Positions 21,645 through 30,223 of a stretch of DNA of 44,838 bases are shown here, piece by piece. Under the pieces are notes generated by a model. That model made no database searches. It was not told the DNA's origin and saw only the letters and a list, made by a program, of their open reading frames with translations. Every line of letters starts with the position of its first letter. The first letter of the stretch is position 1. This DNA comes from JAFARZ01 sp035651595 (GTDB lineage Bacteria; Actinomycetota; Actinomycetes; Streptosporangiales; Streptosporangiaceae). The stretch covers positions 1-44,838 of the forward strand of contig DASRFJ010000195.1 of the NCBI GenBank assembly GCA_035651595.1, given 5' to 3'. Both the position numbers and the translations under genes were made by a program.

Positions 21645-23117
21645 ATGGCAACGCAAGTGGAACGGACCCGGACCCGGTCGCAAGCCGGCGCGGAAGCCGG
21701 TACGGGAGCGCCGCGGGCCGGCTGGGCGATGCTGGCGGTCCTGCTCGTCGGGCAGCTCATGTGCAACATCGACGTGATGGTGGCGAACGTCGCGATGCCG
21801 TCGATTGGCAGGAACCTGCACGCCTCGGGGGCGTCGCTGCAGCTGATCGTCGGCGGCTACACGATCGGGTACGCGATGCTGCTGATCACCGGCGCCCGGC
21901 TGGGCGACCGTTACGGGCGGCGCCGGATGTACCTGGCCGGCCTGATCGCGTTCACCGCCATGTCGCTGGCCTGCGCGGTGGCGCCGGACAGCCAGGCGCT
22001 CGTCGGCTTCCGGTTCGCGCAGGGCGCGGGTGCCGCGATGCTGGTCCCGCAGATTTTCAGCATCATCCAGCTCAGGTTCGCCGGCCGGCCCAGGGTCCGG
22101 GCGCTGGCGGCGTACGCGGCGGTGCTGTCCGCGGGCGCCACGGCCGGCCTGGTGCTCGGCGGCGTGCTCGTCTCCGCGAACGTGCTCGGCTTGACGTGGC
22201 GGCCGGTCTTCGCGATCAACGTCCCGATCGGCGTCGTGCTCGCGCTCGCGGTCCCGCGCATGATCCCCGCCGACGAGCCCCGTCCGGACGCGGGCCGCGG
22301 TGCGGCCCGCCTGGACATCCCCGGACTGGTGATCGGCGCCAGCGCGATCGTGCTGCTGGTGCTGCCGCTCGTGCTCGGCCAGGAGAGTGGATGGCCGGCC
22401 TGGACGTTCGTGAGCTTCGCGGCCGGCGCCGCGGCGAGCGCGCTGTTCGTCGTCACCGAGCGCCGGGTGGCGCGGCGCGGCGGATCCCCGCTGCTGAACC
22501 TGGACGTGGTCCGCTCGCCCGGACTGCCCAGGGGGCTCGCCACCTTGGTGTTCACCCAGGTCACCTACGGCGGGATGATGTTCGCCTTCACCCTCTACCT
22601 TCAGGCCGGGCTGGGTGAGAGCGCGTGGCTCGCCGGCGTGAGCTATGTGCCCATGGCCGTGGTGTTCGGCCTGACCGGCTACTACTGGCGGCGGCTGCCG
22701 GCCAGCCTGCACCACGCGCTGCCCAGGATCGGCCTGACGGTCGCCGTGCCCGGCCTGGTCGCGCTCGCGCTGGCCACGCACGCCGGCCACGCCGTCAGCT
22801 GGCCGGCCTATGTGGCGCTCGCCGTGATCGGCCTCGGCTTCGGGGCGGCGATCAGCCCGCTGCTGACCCAGTCGCTGGCCGGGGTGCGCCCGGAGCGTGC
22901 CGCCGACGCGTCCGGCCTGCTCACCACCTCGGTCCAGCTAGGCCAGCTCGTCGGCGTGGCCGCCATCGGCGCGATCTACCTGGGCGAACTGCACCGTGGC
23001 GGCCCCGGTACCGCGTTCTCCGTCGTGGGCTACATCATGGCGGCCATGATGGCCGCGGGCCTGGCGGTGCTCACCCTGGCTCGCGATGGGGCCCGGACCC
23101 GGACGCCGCGGGGCTAG
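21645..23117 (+). CDS. MFS transporter, DHA2 (14-TM drug:H+ antiporter) family
   Basis: Membrane exporter of 490 residues with about 14 hydrophobic segments. The motif between TM2 and TM3, GARLGDRYGRRRMYL, is the MFS signature A, and the proline/glycine-rich motif C region is at AGATAGLVLGGVLVS. The long N-terminal arm (about 25 residues) is cytoplasmic. Such proteins export drugs, dyes or metabolites by proton exchange; the substrate is not predictable. AAGGAGAGAG precedes the ATG at 21645. It is 61 bases after the sigma-factor gene on the same strand and may be in its regulon. Its last 47 bases overlap the convergent terpene synthase gene. Confidence 0.92.
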   Translation: MATQVERTRTRSQAGAEAGTGAPRAGWAMLAVLLVGQLMCNIDVMVANVAMPSIGRNLHASGASLQLIVGGYTIGYAMLLITGARLGDRYGRRRMYLAGLIAFTAMSLACAVAPDSQALVGFRFAQGAGAAMLVPQIFSIIQLRFAGRPRVRALAAYAAVLSAGATAGLVLGGVLVSANVLGLTWRPVFAINVPIGVVLALAVPRMIPADEPRPDAGRGAARLDIPGLVIGASAIVLLVLPLVLGQESGWPAWTFVSFAAGAAASALFVVTERRVARRGGSPLLNLDVVRSPGLPRGLATLVFTQVTYGGMMFAFTLYLQAGLGESAWLAGVSYVPMAVVFGLTGYYWRRLPASLHHALPRIGLTVAVPGLVALALATHAGHAVSWPAYVALAVIGLGFGAAISPLLTQSLAGVRPERAADASGLLTTSVQLGQLVGVAAIGAIYLGELHRGGPGTAFSVVGYIMAAMMAAGLAVLTLARDGARTRTPRG

Positions 23118-24234
23118 CGTCGTGACGCTGGTACCGGCTGCTGGTGGCGTGCCACTCCAGGCACCCGGCCATCCAGGCCTGCGCCCCGCGCAGGAAGCGC
23201 GCCAGCTCGACGGACGGGATCGAGGCCAGCGCACGCTGGCTGGCCTCGAAGCCCCGGACCAGCTCGTTGTGCAGACGGACGGTCTGCTCGGTTGCTTCGG
23301 CGAGCGAGCAGCCATCCTCCGCGGCTATCAGCAGCACCATGTTGGCGTCCGGCAGGTCGTCCGCTGCCTCCCGCTCGGCTGAATGCAGGTCGTTGACCAG
23401 AACCGAAGCGGTGCCCGCCTGCATGACGGCGCGGTGTACTCGCGGCTCGGCGAACAGGCTGGGCGGCAGCTCGTAGCCGCCGACGGCGTCGATCAGCATC
23501 ATCGAGGTGTAGAAGCTGTCGTGCTGCCGGGCGGCCAGGTACCGCCACACGGGCGGCGGATCCTCCAGGTAGCGCCAGGCGGCGTATGCGGTCCAGCTCA
23601 CGTACATCTGGAACGTGGTCTGGCAGGCCCGCATCACCTGTGCCGAAGTGGCGTGCCGGCGCAGGTGACCGGTGGCCGAGCGGAGCGCGACCAGCACCGG
23701 GTCCGCCCGGACGGCCTCCTCCAGCGGCCCGGCGTAGTCGCCGACGGCGGGCGGCGGGTCCATCGCGGACATCACCAGGGCGAGCCGGGGCGGCAGTTCG
23801 GTGGGGCTGGCGCCCAGCGAGGTCTCGTCCGCGTAGTAGTCGTCGGCTGCCCACCAGGCGGCGTTCATCTGGGCCGCGACCAGCAGCAGATCCGGGTCCT
23901 CGCAGTCGGCGTGCGCGAGCATGGCCAGCCGCCCGAACCCGGTTTCGGTGAACGCGTCGAGGTGGTCGGCGTAGATCCCCGTCCTGGCCGCCCAGTCGAC
24001 CAGCCGCCGGTTGACCTCGGCGCCCAGCGGCTCGTTGTCCCGCACGGTCCGCGGACAGTACAGCGGCGGATAGGAGCCGTCTCCCCACTCCCGCTCGGCG
24101 TACGGCACCGGTGCGTACAGGTCGGCGGTCGGTGTCCCGATAGTTCGCGCGGCGGTGCCCAGCCCCGCTGGCCCGGCGAGCAGCCGGGCCAGCGGGGTCA
24201 CCGCGGACTGCTCGTGACCGTCGAAATCGGTCAT
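23071..24234 (-). CDS. 2-methylisoborneol synthase (class I terpene cyclase)
   Basis: Cyclises 2-methylgeranyl diphosphate to the earthy odorant 2-methylisoborneol. The metal motif D131-D132-Y-Y-A-D is the DDxxD-type motif of this group, and N281-D282-x-x-S285-x-x-x-E289 is the NSE triad. Other conserved parts are LYCPRTVRDN, AYAAWRYLEDPPPVWRYLA and HDSFYTSMMLID. The protein has 387 residues, shorter at the N-terminus than the proline-rich leaders of Streptomyces enzymes. ATG 24234 overlaps the methyltransferase TGA (ATGA), so the two are coupled; in-frame sequence further upstream lies inside the methyltransferase gene and is ignored. Confidence 0.92.
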   Translation of the reverse strand: MTDFDGHEQSAVTPLARLLAGPAGLGTAARTIGTPTADLYAPVPYAEREWGDGSYPPLYCPRTVRDNEPLGAEVNRRLVDWAARTGIYADHLDAFTETGFGRLAMLAHADCEDPDLLLVAAQMNAAWWAADDYYADETSLGASPTELPPRLALVMSAMDPPPAVGDYAGPLEEAVRADPVLVALRSATGHLRRHATSAQVMRACQTTFQMYVSWTAYAAWRYLEDPPPVWRYLAARQHDSFYTSMMLIDAVGGYELPPSLFAEPRVHRAVMQAGTASVLVNDLHSAEREAADDLPDANMVLLIAAEDGCSLAEATEQTVRLHNELVRGFEASQRALASIPSVELARFLRGAQAWMAGCLEWHATSSRYQRHDASPAASGSGPHREPG

Positions 24235-25088
24235 GAGCCGGTGAAGTCGGCGGCGATGAGCAGGTAGTGGAAGCTCTCCTCCCGGTAGGCGGTGAGGAAC
24301 GCGTCCTCGATGCCGGTCGCCACCGAGGATTGAGCCCGCAGCTCCCAGTAGGGAATCGTCAGTCCGGTGAGGTCCACGACGTTGATCGGCACGAAGCCGT
24401 TGTCCGCGAGCGCCTTGAAGTACGCGCTGCGCGGATGAATGTCGCAGGTGTAATGGTTGTCGATCGCGCTGACCGCCCTGGACCGGCCGCCGGTCACGTC
24501 GTTGTAGCACCCGGTGATGCACACGTAGCGCCCGCCGTAGCTCAGCAGCCGGGCGAACTCCCGGTACAGCTCGTGCAGGTCGACGTACATCGTGGTCTCG
24601 TTGGTCCAGATCCCGGCCAGCGACCTGTCCGGGAAGCCGGTGTCCAGCATGTTGCGGAAGTGGAACCGCACCCGGTCGGCGACGCCGCGGGCCTGGGCCT
24701 GGGCGTTGGCGAAGGTCACCTGCGCCTCGGAGATGCTCACCCCGTCGACCTGGCAGCCGAACCGCGCGTTCGCCATGAAGCTCGTCCCGCCGCGTCCGGA
24801 ACCGCCGTCCATCAGCCGGTCCTCGGTGTAAATCTGACCGAGATGATCGAGCAGCAGGTCTGCCTGCGCCGTCTCCAGCCGGTGCATCTCGGCGATGATC
24901 GCCTCCGGCTCACCGAGGACCGCGGGGTCGTACTCCCCGACGCCGTAATGATGGTGGTAGAGGCCGTCGATCTCGCCCAGCCGGATGTTGACCGGATCTT
25001 TCTCGTTGTTCCAGTACCTGGCGACTGCCCGCTGGTAGGCGCTGCGCAGCACTGGCCGGGTGGTCGTGGTGTCCGCGTCGACAGACAT
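24231..25088 (-). CDS. Geranyl diphosphate 2-C-methyltransferase
   Basis: SAM-dependent enzyme that methylates C2 of geranyl diphosphate, the first step to 2-methylisoborneol. In 285 residues one finds the conserved YWNNEKDPVNIRLGEIDGLYHHHYG, the SAM motif MDGGSGRGGTS (about 94-104), VDGVSISEAQV and WTNETTMYVDL with the acidic residue for substrate binding. ATG 25088 follows AAAGGCGGGA; an in-frame ATG at 25130 has no such site. The gene order methyltransferase then synthase is the known operon type. No cyclic-nucleotide-binding protein gene, frequent in Streptomyces 2-MIB operons, is found next to it. The 175-base spacer upstream contains no gene. Confidence 0.93.
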   Translation of the reverse strand: MSVDADTTTTRPVLRSAYQRAVARYWNNEKDPVNIRLGEIDGLYHHHYGVGEYDPAVLGEPEAIIAEMHRLETAQADLLLDHLGQIYTEDRLMDGGSGRGGTSFMANARFGCQVDGVSISEAQVTFANAQAQARGVADRVRFHFRNMLDTGFPDRSLAGIWTNETTMYVDLHELYREFARLLSYGGRYVCITGCYNDVTGGRSRAVSAIDNHYTCDIHPRSAYFKALADNGFVPINVVDLTGLTIPYWELRAQSSVATGIEDAFLTAYREESFHYLLIAADFTGS

Positions 25089-25263
25089 TGGGGGGTCCCG
25101 CCTTTCGCGATCGTTCCGCAAACGCCCCAATGCTCGCTCAGAATTGACTGGAATCCCATCGCCAATGGCGTCACAAAAATCTGCCTGTTGCCATTTATTC
25201 GGCCGTGATAATGGCGGGTTCGACCTGGTAGATGTCCAGATTTATCGCTTTGTTGATGACCCG

Positions 25264-26241
25264 TTATGGATTGCCGATCATCGACCGTACATCGAACGAC
25301 GGGAACTGGATGAATTCGGTCATCACGTCGGCCACGTGCTGGAGCCGGATCGGGTTAACGGCGCCGACCGGGTAGTTGTCCACCGACATGACCGCCGAAG
25401 TCAGCGGGGAAACCCCGAGCGGCACCGGCTTCATCGGCAGGTCCTGCATGGCCGCCTCGACCGAATGGCGGCTGGTGTCGGCGATCTCCTGGCCCTCCTG
25501 GAGCGCTTTGTTGAACGCGGCGAGCGTGTGCGGGTACAGCGCCGCCCACTGCCGGGTCACCACGTAGCCCTGGATCGGGAATTCGGTGGTCGCGCCCTGG
25601 TCGAGGTCGGCGAGCGTGATGACGCCGAACTGCTGCTGCGCCTCGCTGGCGAACGGCTCGGGCAGCACGGCGGCGTCGACCTGGCCGGACTTGAGCGCCG
25701 CGGCCATGGCGGGCAGCGGGATGGACTTGAAGTGCACCGTGTTCACCGGAATGTCATGGTCCGCGAGTACGGACGCGGCGAGCAGGTACAGGATGTTGTT
25801 CGGCGCGTTGATGCCGATCGTCTTGCCTTCGAGGTCCTGGAGGGAGCGGATCTTCGACGCCGGCATGGTGTAGAGGGCCTGGGTGCCGGGGAGCATGACC
25901 GAGCCTTCGGCGAAGATCTCGAGGTCGGCGGTGTGCGACTGCTGTGCCTGGAGGTACGACACGTAGTTGCCGCCGGAGATGTCCACGGCGCCCTTGACCT
26001 GCTGGGCGATCACCGTCTCGCTGCTGACCGCGGGCTCGAACGCCACGTTCAGCCCTTGCTGCTTGAACAGTCCCTGATACAGGGCGATGAAGAAGCCCGC
26101 CGAGTCGACGGCGGGGACCACCGCGACGGTTATGTTGGGCTTTTCTATGGTCCCGCTGCTCGACGGGTTCGTTGCGCCGGAGGCGGCTGCGCATCCGGCA
26201 AGGGCGGCGATGAGGGCTGTCAGAACCGCGAACTTCTTCAT
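25264..26241 (-). CDS. ABC-type substrate-binding lipoprotein, NMT1/THI5/SsuA-like
   Basis: Extracellular lipoprotein of 325 residues. The signal peptide MKKFAVLTALIAALAG ends at a lipobox with cysteine about residue 17. The mature part has the NMT1/THI5-like fold: VAVVPAVDSAGFFIALYQGLFKQQGL, DISGGNYVSYL, GKTIGINAPNNILYLLAA, AAVLPEPFASEA and FPIQGYVVTRQW. Such proteins bring pyrimidine precursors, sulfonates, nitrate or aromatic compounds to an importer, but no permease or ATPase gene is adjacent. It is a close relative of 39463-40551. The start is ATG 26241, seven bases after TACTCT. It sits between the 2-MIB operon and the aromatic operon on the same strand. Confidence 0.9.
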   Translation of the reverse strand: MKKFAVLTALIAALAGCAAASGATNPSSSGTIEKPNITVAVVPAVDSAGFFIALYQGLFKQQGLNVAFEPAVSSETVIAQQVKGAVDISGGNYVSYLQAQQSHTADLEIFAEGSVMLPGTQALYTMPASKIRSLQDLEGKTIGINAPNNILYLLAASVLADHDIPVNTVHFKSIPLPAMAAALKSGQVDAAVLPEPFASEAQQQFGVITLADLDQGATTEFPIQGYVVTRQWAALYPHTLAAFNKALQEGQEIADTSRHSVEAAMQDLPMKPVPLGVSPLTSAVMSVDNYPVGAVNPIRLQHVADVMTEFIQFPSFDVRSMIGNP

Positions 26242-26254
26242 GTCACGGAGAGTA
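26242..26254 (-). promoter_or_regulatory. Leaderless promoter of the lipoprotein gene
   Basis: Minus-strand TACTCT (plus 26249-26254) is followed by seven bases and ATG at 26241. It separates this gene from the aromatic operon upstream. Confidence 0.5.
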
Positions 26255-26383
26255 ATCCCGACACAGTGCGCGTTTCGGGGATTCTCGCGCAGATGGGCCC
26301 AAGTGGCCACCAAGGGCTATAACACCCCAGGGGGCAAATCCGCCCTAATTCGTACATCTCCGGCTGACCTGGCATGACCACTC

Positions 26384-27115
26384 TCAGCCATCAGCGCGGA
26401 TCACGGTCCCGGTGACGGCGCGAGCGTGCGCCAGGTACAGGTAAGCGCTGGCGTGATCCTCGGGCAGTGGTAGCACTCCGAGCAGCGTACCTGCGCGGAT
26501 GCGCTCGTCCCGGCCGTGCGTGGTGTCCGCCGTCTGCGTCTGGCCCAGGCTGGCTAGCCCGCTCAGACGCGTCCCGCCGGTGCCCCCAGGAGCAACTCCG
26601 TTCACACGCACCTCGGGCGCGAGTTCCGCGGCGAGATGCGTGACTAGCCCGCGCAGCGCCGCCTTGGAACTCGCGTACAGTGCACCGCCGCCGCCCCGCT
26701 GATACGCGGCCGTCGACAGCGTCAGCGTCACCGCGCCACGCGCCCGCCGCAGCGCCGGCGCCGCCTCGCTGACCGCGAGCAGCGCGCCATAGACATTAAC
26801 CTCAAATATTTCGCGGAACGACCTATGTAGCTCCTCCGGGTCAAGCTCCGCGATCTTTGCATAGAAGTCGAATACCCCCGCGCACACGGTCAGCAGATCC
26901 AGCGTCCCGTCCGGGCCGGCCGCGACGTCGACCGCGCGCCGCATCGCCGCCGGGTCGGTGACGTCGCCGATCACGGTCGTGATGTCGTCCGGCAGGTCAT
27001 GCGGCTGCGCCCGGTCGAGGACCGTGACGCGTGCGCCGTCCGCCAGGTAGGCGATGGCGACCGCCCGCCCGATCCCGGATGCGCCCCCCGTGACGAGGGC
27101 GCTCGGCTGGCTCAT
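26384..27115 (-). CDS. SDR-family cis-dihydrodiol dehydrogenase (putative)
   Basis: NAD(P)-dependent short-chain dehydrogenase of 243 residues. The Rossmann glycine motif TGGASGIGRA lies at residues 9-18, the D-V-T adenine contact at about 52-54, and the catalytic Y-A-S-S-K near 150 with a serine in LTLSTAAY about 14 residues before. It is the last gene of a Rieske dioxygenase operon, where it would rearomatise the cis-diol to a catechol. The ATG at 27115 overlaps the stop of the 64-residue gene (ATGA). The diol-dehydrogenase role comes from context; the sequence alone says only SDR. Confidence 0.85.
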   Translation of the reverse strand: MSQPSALVTGGASGIGRAVAIAYLADGARVTVLDRAQPHDLPDDITTVIGDVTDPAAMRRAVDVAAGPDGTLDLLTVCAGVFDFYAKIAELDPEELHRSFREIFEVNVYGALLAVSEAAPALRRARGAVTLTLSTAAYQRGGGGALYASSKAALRGLVTHLAAELAPEVRVNGVAPGGTGGTRLSGLASLGQTQTADTTHGRDERIRAGTLLGVLPLPEDHASAYLYLAHARAVTGTVIRADG

Positions 27116-27306
27116 TCAGACCGAAGCATCTCAGAAAAAACCTCGGGCTCCTGCCAGGTCAGCGCGTCGAGCACCATGGCGTCGAGGCGGATCGTGGTGC
27201 CCCGGCGCGGCGAGTGGATCTCCAAACGCACCCCGTTGCGGGTGTGCACCCGGCGCACCTCGACATCCACGAACTCGTTCGCGATGATGATCGGTTCCTC
27301 GCTCAT
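27112..27306 (-). CDS. 64-residue protein of the Rieske operon, function unknown
   Basis: Small protein of 64 residues I do not recognise. It begins M-S-E-E-P-I-I-I-A-N-E-F, has alternating beta-like stretches (VDVEVRRVHT, VRLEIHSP, TTIRLDA) and ends in an acidic helix with W-Q-E-P-E-V-F. It has no cysteines, so it is not a ferredoxin. It is translationally coupled on both sides: ATG overlaps the beta-subunit stop, and its own stop overlaps the dehydrogenase start. That position and the codon use show it is genuine. A role as assembly or accessory factor of the dioxygenase is possible. Confidence 0.75.
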   Translation of the reverse strand: MSEEPIIIANEFVDVEVRRVHTRNGVRLEIHSPRRGTTIRLDAMVLDALTWQEPEVFSEMLRSE

Positions 27307-27809
27307 ATGAAGAACGACAGGTTGCGCGAGCCGACGGTGGACTGGTCGATGGCGGCCCAGCGGTGCACGAACAGGAAGCTGTCGCCGTTTTCGCGGATCA
27401 GGTCCCGGCGCTGTGCGGAGACCAGGTCGTAGGTCGGCTGGTCGCCGCGGCTGCGGTAGATCAGGCAGTTGGACCGCACCAGGTAGGTGCCTGGGTCGTC
27501 CGCGGGGTCGGCGAGGATGTTCGACAGGTGATGCCTGGTCCGCGACGGTGGCTGCTCGGCCCACGCGAAGTCGGTCTCCAGCCTGCGCACCCTGATCTCC
27601 AGCGTCTTCTTCGTGTCGTCGAAGATCCTGGACTTGGGCGACAGGTCCCACTCCGCGTCCTTCTCCCTGGTGACCCGGACCGGGACCTCGTAGCGGCCGT
27701 CTTCGGCGAACATCGCGAGCCAGTCCCGGTATCGCTTTTCGTCGAGCGCCAGGCACTCCTGCGCGAGGAACCGCTGGATCGCCAGCTCGGTGCTTATTTG
27801 CTCACTCAC
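27303..27809 (-). CDS. Aromatic-ring-hydroxylating dioxygenase beta subunit
   Basis: Structural small subunit (168 residues) of the Rieske non-heme iron oxygenase, with the cystatin/NTF2-like cone fold. Recognisable are IQRFLAQECLALDEKRYRDWLAMFAEDGRYEVPVR, then RHHLSNILA with the conserved R-x-x-H, the strand SNCLIYRSRGD and the C-terminal F-L-V/F-H-R-W. It contributes no metal ligand and stabilises the alpha trimer. Start GTG 27809 has GAGG about nine bases upstream, and that site lies in the bulge of an intercistronic hairpin. Its stop overlaps the ATG of the 64-residue gene. Confidence 0.92.
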   Translation of the reverse strand: MSEQISTELAIQRFLAQECLALDEKRYRDWLAMFAEDGRYEVPVRVTREKDAEWDLSPKSRIFDDTKKTLEIRVRRLETDFAWAEQPPSRTRHHLSNILADPADDPGTYLVRSNCLIYRSRGDQPTYDLVSAQRRDLIRENGDSFLFVHRWAAIDQSTVGSRNLSFFI

Positions 27810-27811
27810 CT

Positions 27812-27884
27812 GCGGGCGCCTCGAGGTAGTGCCTTCCCTCGTCACTCCTCCGTCGCTCCTCAGTCCAGGCACTACCGCGCCCGC
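27812..27884 (-). promoter_or_regulatory. Intercistronic stem-loop between dioxygenase subunit genes
   Basis: GCGGGCGC (27812-27819) pairs with GCGCCCGC (27877-27884), and GGTAGTGCC (27825-27833) with GGCACTACC (27868-27876). The five unpaired bases 27820-27824 carry part of the beta-subunit ribosome binding site. The structure could tune the alpha to beta ratio or protect the upstream message. Confidence 0.6.
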
Positions 27885-27892
27885 TGGTTCGT

Positions 27893-29185
27893 TCACTGGT
27901 CTGCCCCCACGTAGTTCAGCCAGGTGGCCCACTGGTTGCGGAAGTTGTTCTCGGTGACGTAGCGGTCCACCGCCACGCCAGGCCCGGGGAAGTCGGTGAG
28001 CGGGGTGAGGTCCATGCCCATCTGGTACGGAAACTCCAGGTCCCTGGCCAGGCTCGACCCGGCCTGCCGGGTGAGGTTCGTCCAGTTCTCGAAGTCGTCC
28101 TGCTCGAACGTCCCGGCCTGGCCGAAGGCCAGCGTGTACGCCTCGTAGGCCCGCTGCTTGTACTCGGGGTCGGCGTCGCGCGGCACCAGGCACCAGGAGT
28201 ACATCTCCATGGTGCCGGCGCCGGTCGGGTGCCACAGCCGCATCGTGCAGAACCGTACCGTGCTGCCCTTCTCCTCGGGGATCGGGCTGAACGGCTGGAT
28301 GAGGAACGACAAGTTCGGGAACACGGTGCCGACCGCGGTCCTGGTCTTGGCGAACAGTTCCTGCTGGCCCTCGGACAGCGTGCTCTTCATGTGCTGGACC
28401 AGCGCGTCGGGGTAGCCGACGAACGGCGGCAGCCCGGGTGTGTGCCCCAGTCCGATGGCATGCCCCTTGTCCGGGATGTGCACCGCCCAGCCCAGATTGT
28501 GCGTGGTGCCCGAGGACGGGAAATAGCCGAGCGCGAAGCCGAACTGATGCGCCACCGGGGTGTGATAGCCGTCGCCGGAGAAGTTCTCCGCGCAGATCTT
28601 CCAGTCTGTCTGGGCGGCCCAGCGATCCGGCGGCCCGTAGACCTCCACGCCGTTCGGTCCAGGCTTTAGGTAGATGTCCAGGTAAAACTGGAATCCGCCG
28701 AGATACTCCTCGAGGGTGGGCGCATCCTTGTCGAGCGTGCCGAAGATCAGGCCCTCGTAGCTGTCCACCCGGATGCCGACCAGGCCGAACTTGCCGCGGT
28801 CGAGCAGCCCGTCGTAGCCCTCCTTGAGGAACGGCACGCCGACAAGCTCGCCGGAGTTCTTGTACACCCAGCCGTGGTAGGAGCAGCGGAAGTGCGAGCT
28901 GTTGCCCATCTCCGCCTTGCAGATCTGGTTGCCGCGGTGGCGGCACAGGTTCAGGTTCGCCTTGATCTCGCCGTGCTCGTCGCGGGCCAGGATGATGTTG
29001 TTGTCCGCGATGTAGCGGGTGACGTAGTCGCCCGGCTGCGGGATTTCCGACTCGTGCCCGAGGAACGACCAGACCTTGCCGAACAGCTTGGTCTTCTCCA
29101 GTTCCCAGACCTCCGGGTCGTTGAAGATGCGGGCGGGGACGCGACCCTGCTTGATCGCGTCGCCCATGGTCTCGAGAAGCTGCAC
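27893..29185 (-). CDS. Rieske aromatic-ring-hydroxylating dioxygenase alpha subunit
   Basis: Catalytic subunit (430 residues) that adds O2 to an aromatic ring, giving a cis-dihydrodiol. The Rieske [2Fe-2S] ligands are C81-x-H83 and C101-x-x-H104. The mononuclear iron ligands H208 and H213 lie in NFSGDGYHTPVAH with bridging D205; the third acidic ligand is likely in the FEQDDFENWTNL region (about 375). The sequence resembles naphthalene/biphenyl-type (group III/IV) enzymes rather than benzoate types, yet the substrate is unknown. ATG 29185 is six bases from the aldolase stop. A cognate ferredoxin reductase is not in the window. Confidence 0.93.
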   Translation of the reverse strand: MQLLETMGDAIKQGRVPARIFNDPEVWELEKTKLFGKVWSFLGHESEIPQPGDYVTRYIADNNIILARDEHGEIKANLNLCRHRGNQICKAEMGNSSHFRCSYHGWVYKNSGELVGVPFLKEGYDGLLDRGKFGLVGIRVDSYEGLIFGTLDKDAPTLEEYLGGFQFYLDIYLKPGPNGVEVYGPPDRWAAQTDWKICAENFSGDGYHTPVAHQFGFALGYFPSSGTTHNLGWAVHIPDKGHAIGLGHTPGLPPFVGYPDALVQHMKSTLSEGQQELFAKTRTAVGTVFPNLSFLIQPFSPIPEEKGSTVRFCTMRLWHPTGAGTMEMYSWCLVPRDADPEYKQRAYEAYTLAFGQAGTFEQDDFENWTNLTRQAGSSLARDLEFPYQMGMDLTPLTDFPGPGVAVDRYVTENNFRNQWATWLNYVGADQ

Positions 29186-29191
29186 TGTGAG

Positions 29192-30223
29192 TTATCCTCC
29201 ACGCTGCTTATTCGACAGGTGTTCCGCGACTTCTTTGAGCACCTGCTTGTAGCGGTCGATGTGGGCCAGCGTGCCGTCCACGTGCTGCTGCGGCACCAGG
29301 TCCTCGGAGTACGGCGGGCGGCACTTGCCGACGTTGAGGTAGCCGGCCGCGTTCACCCGGATCTTCTCCAGCGGCACGTTGTACTTGGCGAACTCGTTGA
29401 AGTCCTGGCCGACCAGGAACGGCTCGTGCGCCCAGCGCAGCCGCTCGGAGATCCAGCGGGCGTCCTCCATCCGGTTGTCGCGGAGCGCGTCCCGCAGCGC
29501 GAGCACCGGCGCCGGCCCGCACGCGGTGGTGGAGGACCAGGTCATCGGCGCGTACTCCGCCCCGTACATCTGCCAGGCCGGGAACCAGTCGGTCTCGATC
29601 AGCATCAGCGGGAACTTCGTCCCGACGACGGCGAGGTCGTTGTGGAACCGGAAGCCCACCGAGGCGCCGCCGGCGTATTTGACGGCCACGATCTGCGGGA
29701 TCTCGGTGAGCGCCCGGTAGACCGGGCGGGGGATGATGCCGCGGAACGCGGCGGTGTTGTCGTACACGCAGATGGCCACGTCGGGCGCGTTCTCCGCCAC
29801 CTCACGGTAGAACCGGATCATGACATCGGCGACCATCTCGCCCCACATCGGCCGGCCGAGCAGCGTGCCGGGGATGCCGATGTCGGACAGGAACTTCATC
29901 CGTTCGATGGTGTCGCGCGTGTTGAGCGTGGTCGCCCCGATGAATACCGGGAAGCCCGGGCGGACGTCGCGCACCGTCGCGGCTACGCAGTCGGCGAATG
30001 CCCGCCATTCGTCCAGCATCAGGCTGGCGCACTCGCCCAGCGTCCCGTTCAGCGCGATCGCGTCGATGCCGTCGCTGATCAGGTTGCGGATCATCCGTTC
30101 GGTCTCGGCCAGGTCGATCGTGTCCCGGGCGTCGGCGCGTTCGGCGCCGGGCAGCGCGGGGGTGGGCGGGTAGGCCATCACGCCCCGCATGTCCCCGGCG
30201 GTGATCCGTGGTGTCGTGGTCAT
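29192..30223 (-). CDS. DapA-family hydratase-aldolase (NahE/PhdJ-like)
   Basis: Class I pyruvate-dependent lyase of 343 residues. The family fold shows in GVMAYPPTPAL, the pyruvate-binding ALNGTLGECASL (G-T-x-G-E about residues 60-64), VCVYDNTAAFRG and the Schiff-base lysine of IVAVKYAGG. Its length and the YNVPLEKIRVNAAGYLNVGKCRPPY end place it with trans-o-hydroxybenzylidenepyruvate hydratase-aldolases, which release pyruvate and an aldehyde after extradiol cleavage of bicyclic aromatics. ATG 30223 overlaps the LigB stop (ATGA). Context between ring-cleavage and dioxygenase genes supports that role. Confidence 0.88.
   Translation of the reverse strand: MTTTPRITAGDMRGVMAYPPTPALPGAERADARDTIDLAETERMIRNLISDGIDAIALNGTLGECASLMLDEWRAFADCVAATVRDVRPGFPVFIGATTLNTRDTIERMKFLSDIGIPGTLLGRPMWGEMVADVMIRFYREVAENAPDVAICVYDNTAAFRGIIPRPVYRALTEIPQIVAVKYAGGASVGFRFHNDLAVVGTKFPLMLIETDWFPAWQMYGAEYAPMTWSSTTACGPAPVLALRDALRDNRMEDARWISERLRWAHEPFLVGQDFNEFAKYNVPLEKIRVNAAGYLNVGKCRPPYSEDLVPQQHVDGTLAHIDRYKQVLKEVAEHLSNKQRGG

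Noticed and set aside
29192..29550. Possible separate small gene antisense to the aldolase
   Set aside because: Only shadows of the NahE-like gene; no ribosome site and no family resemblance.
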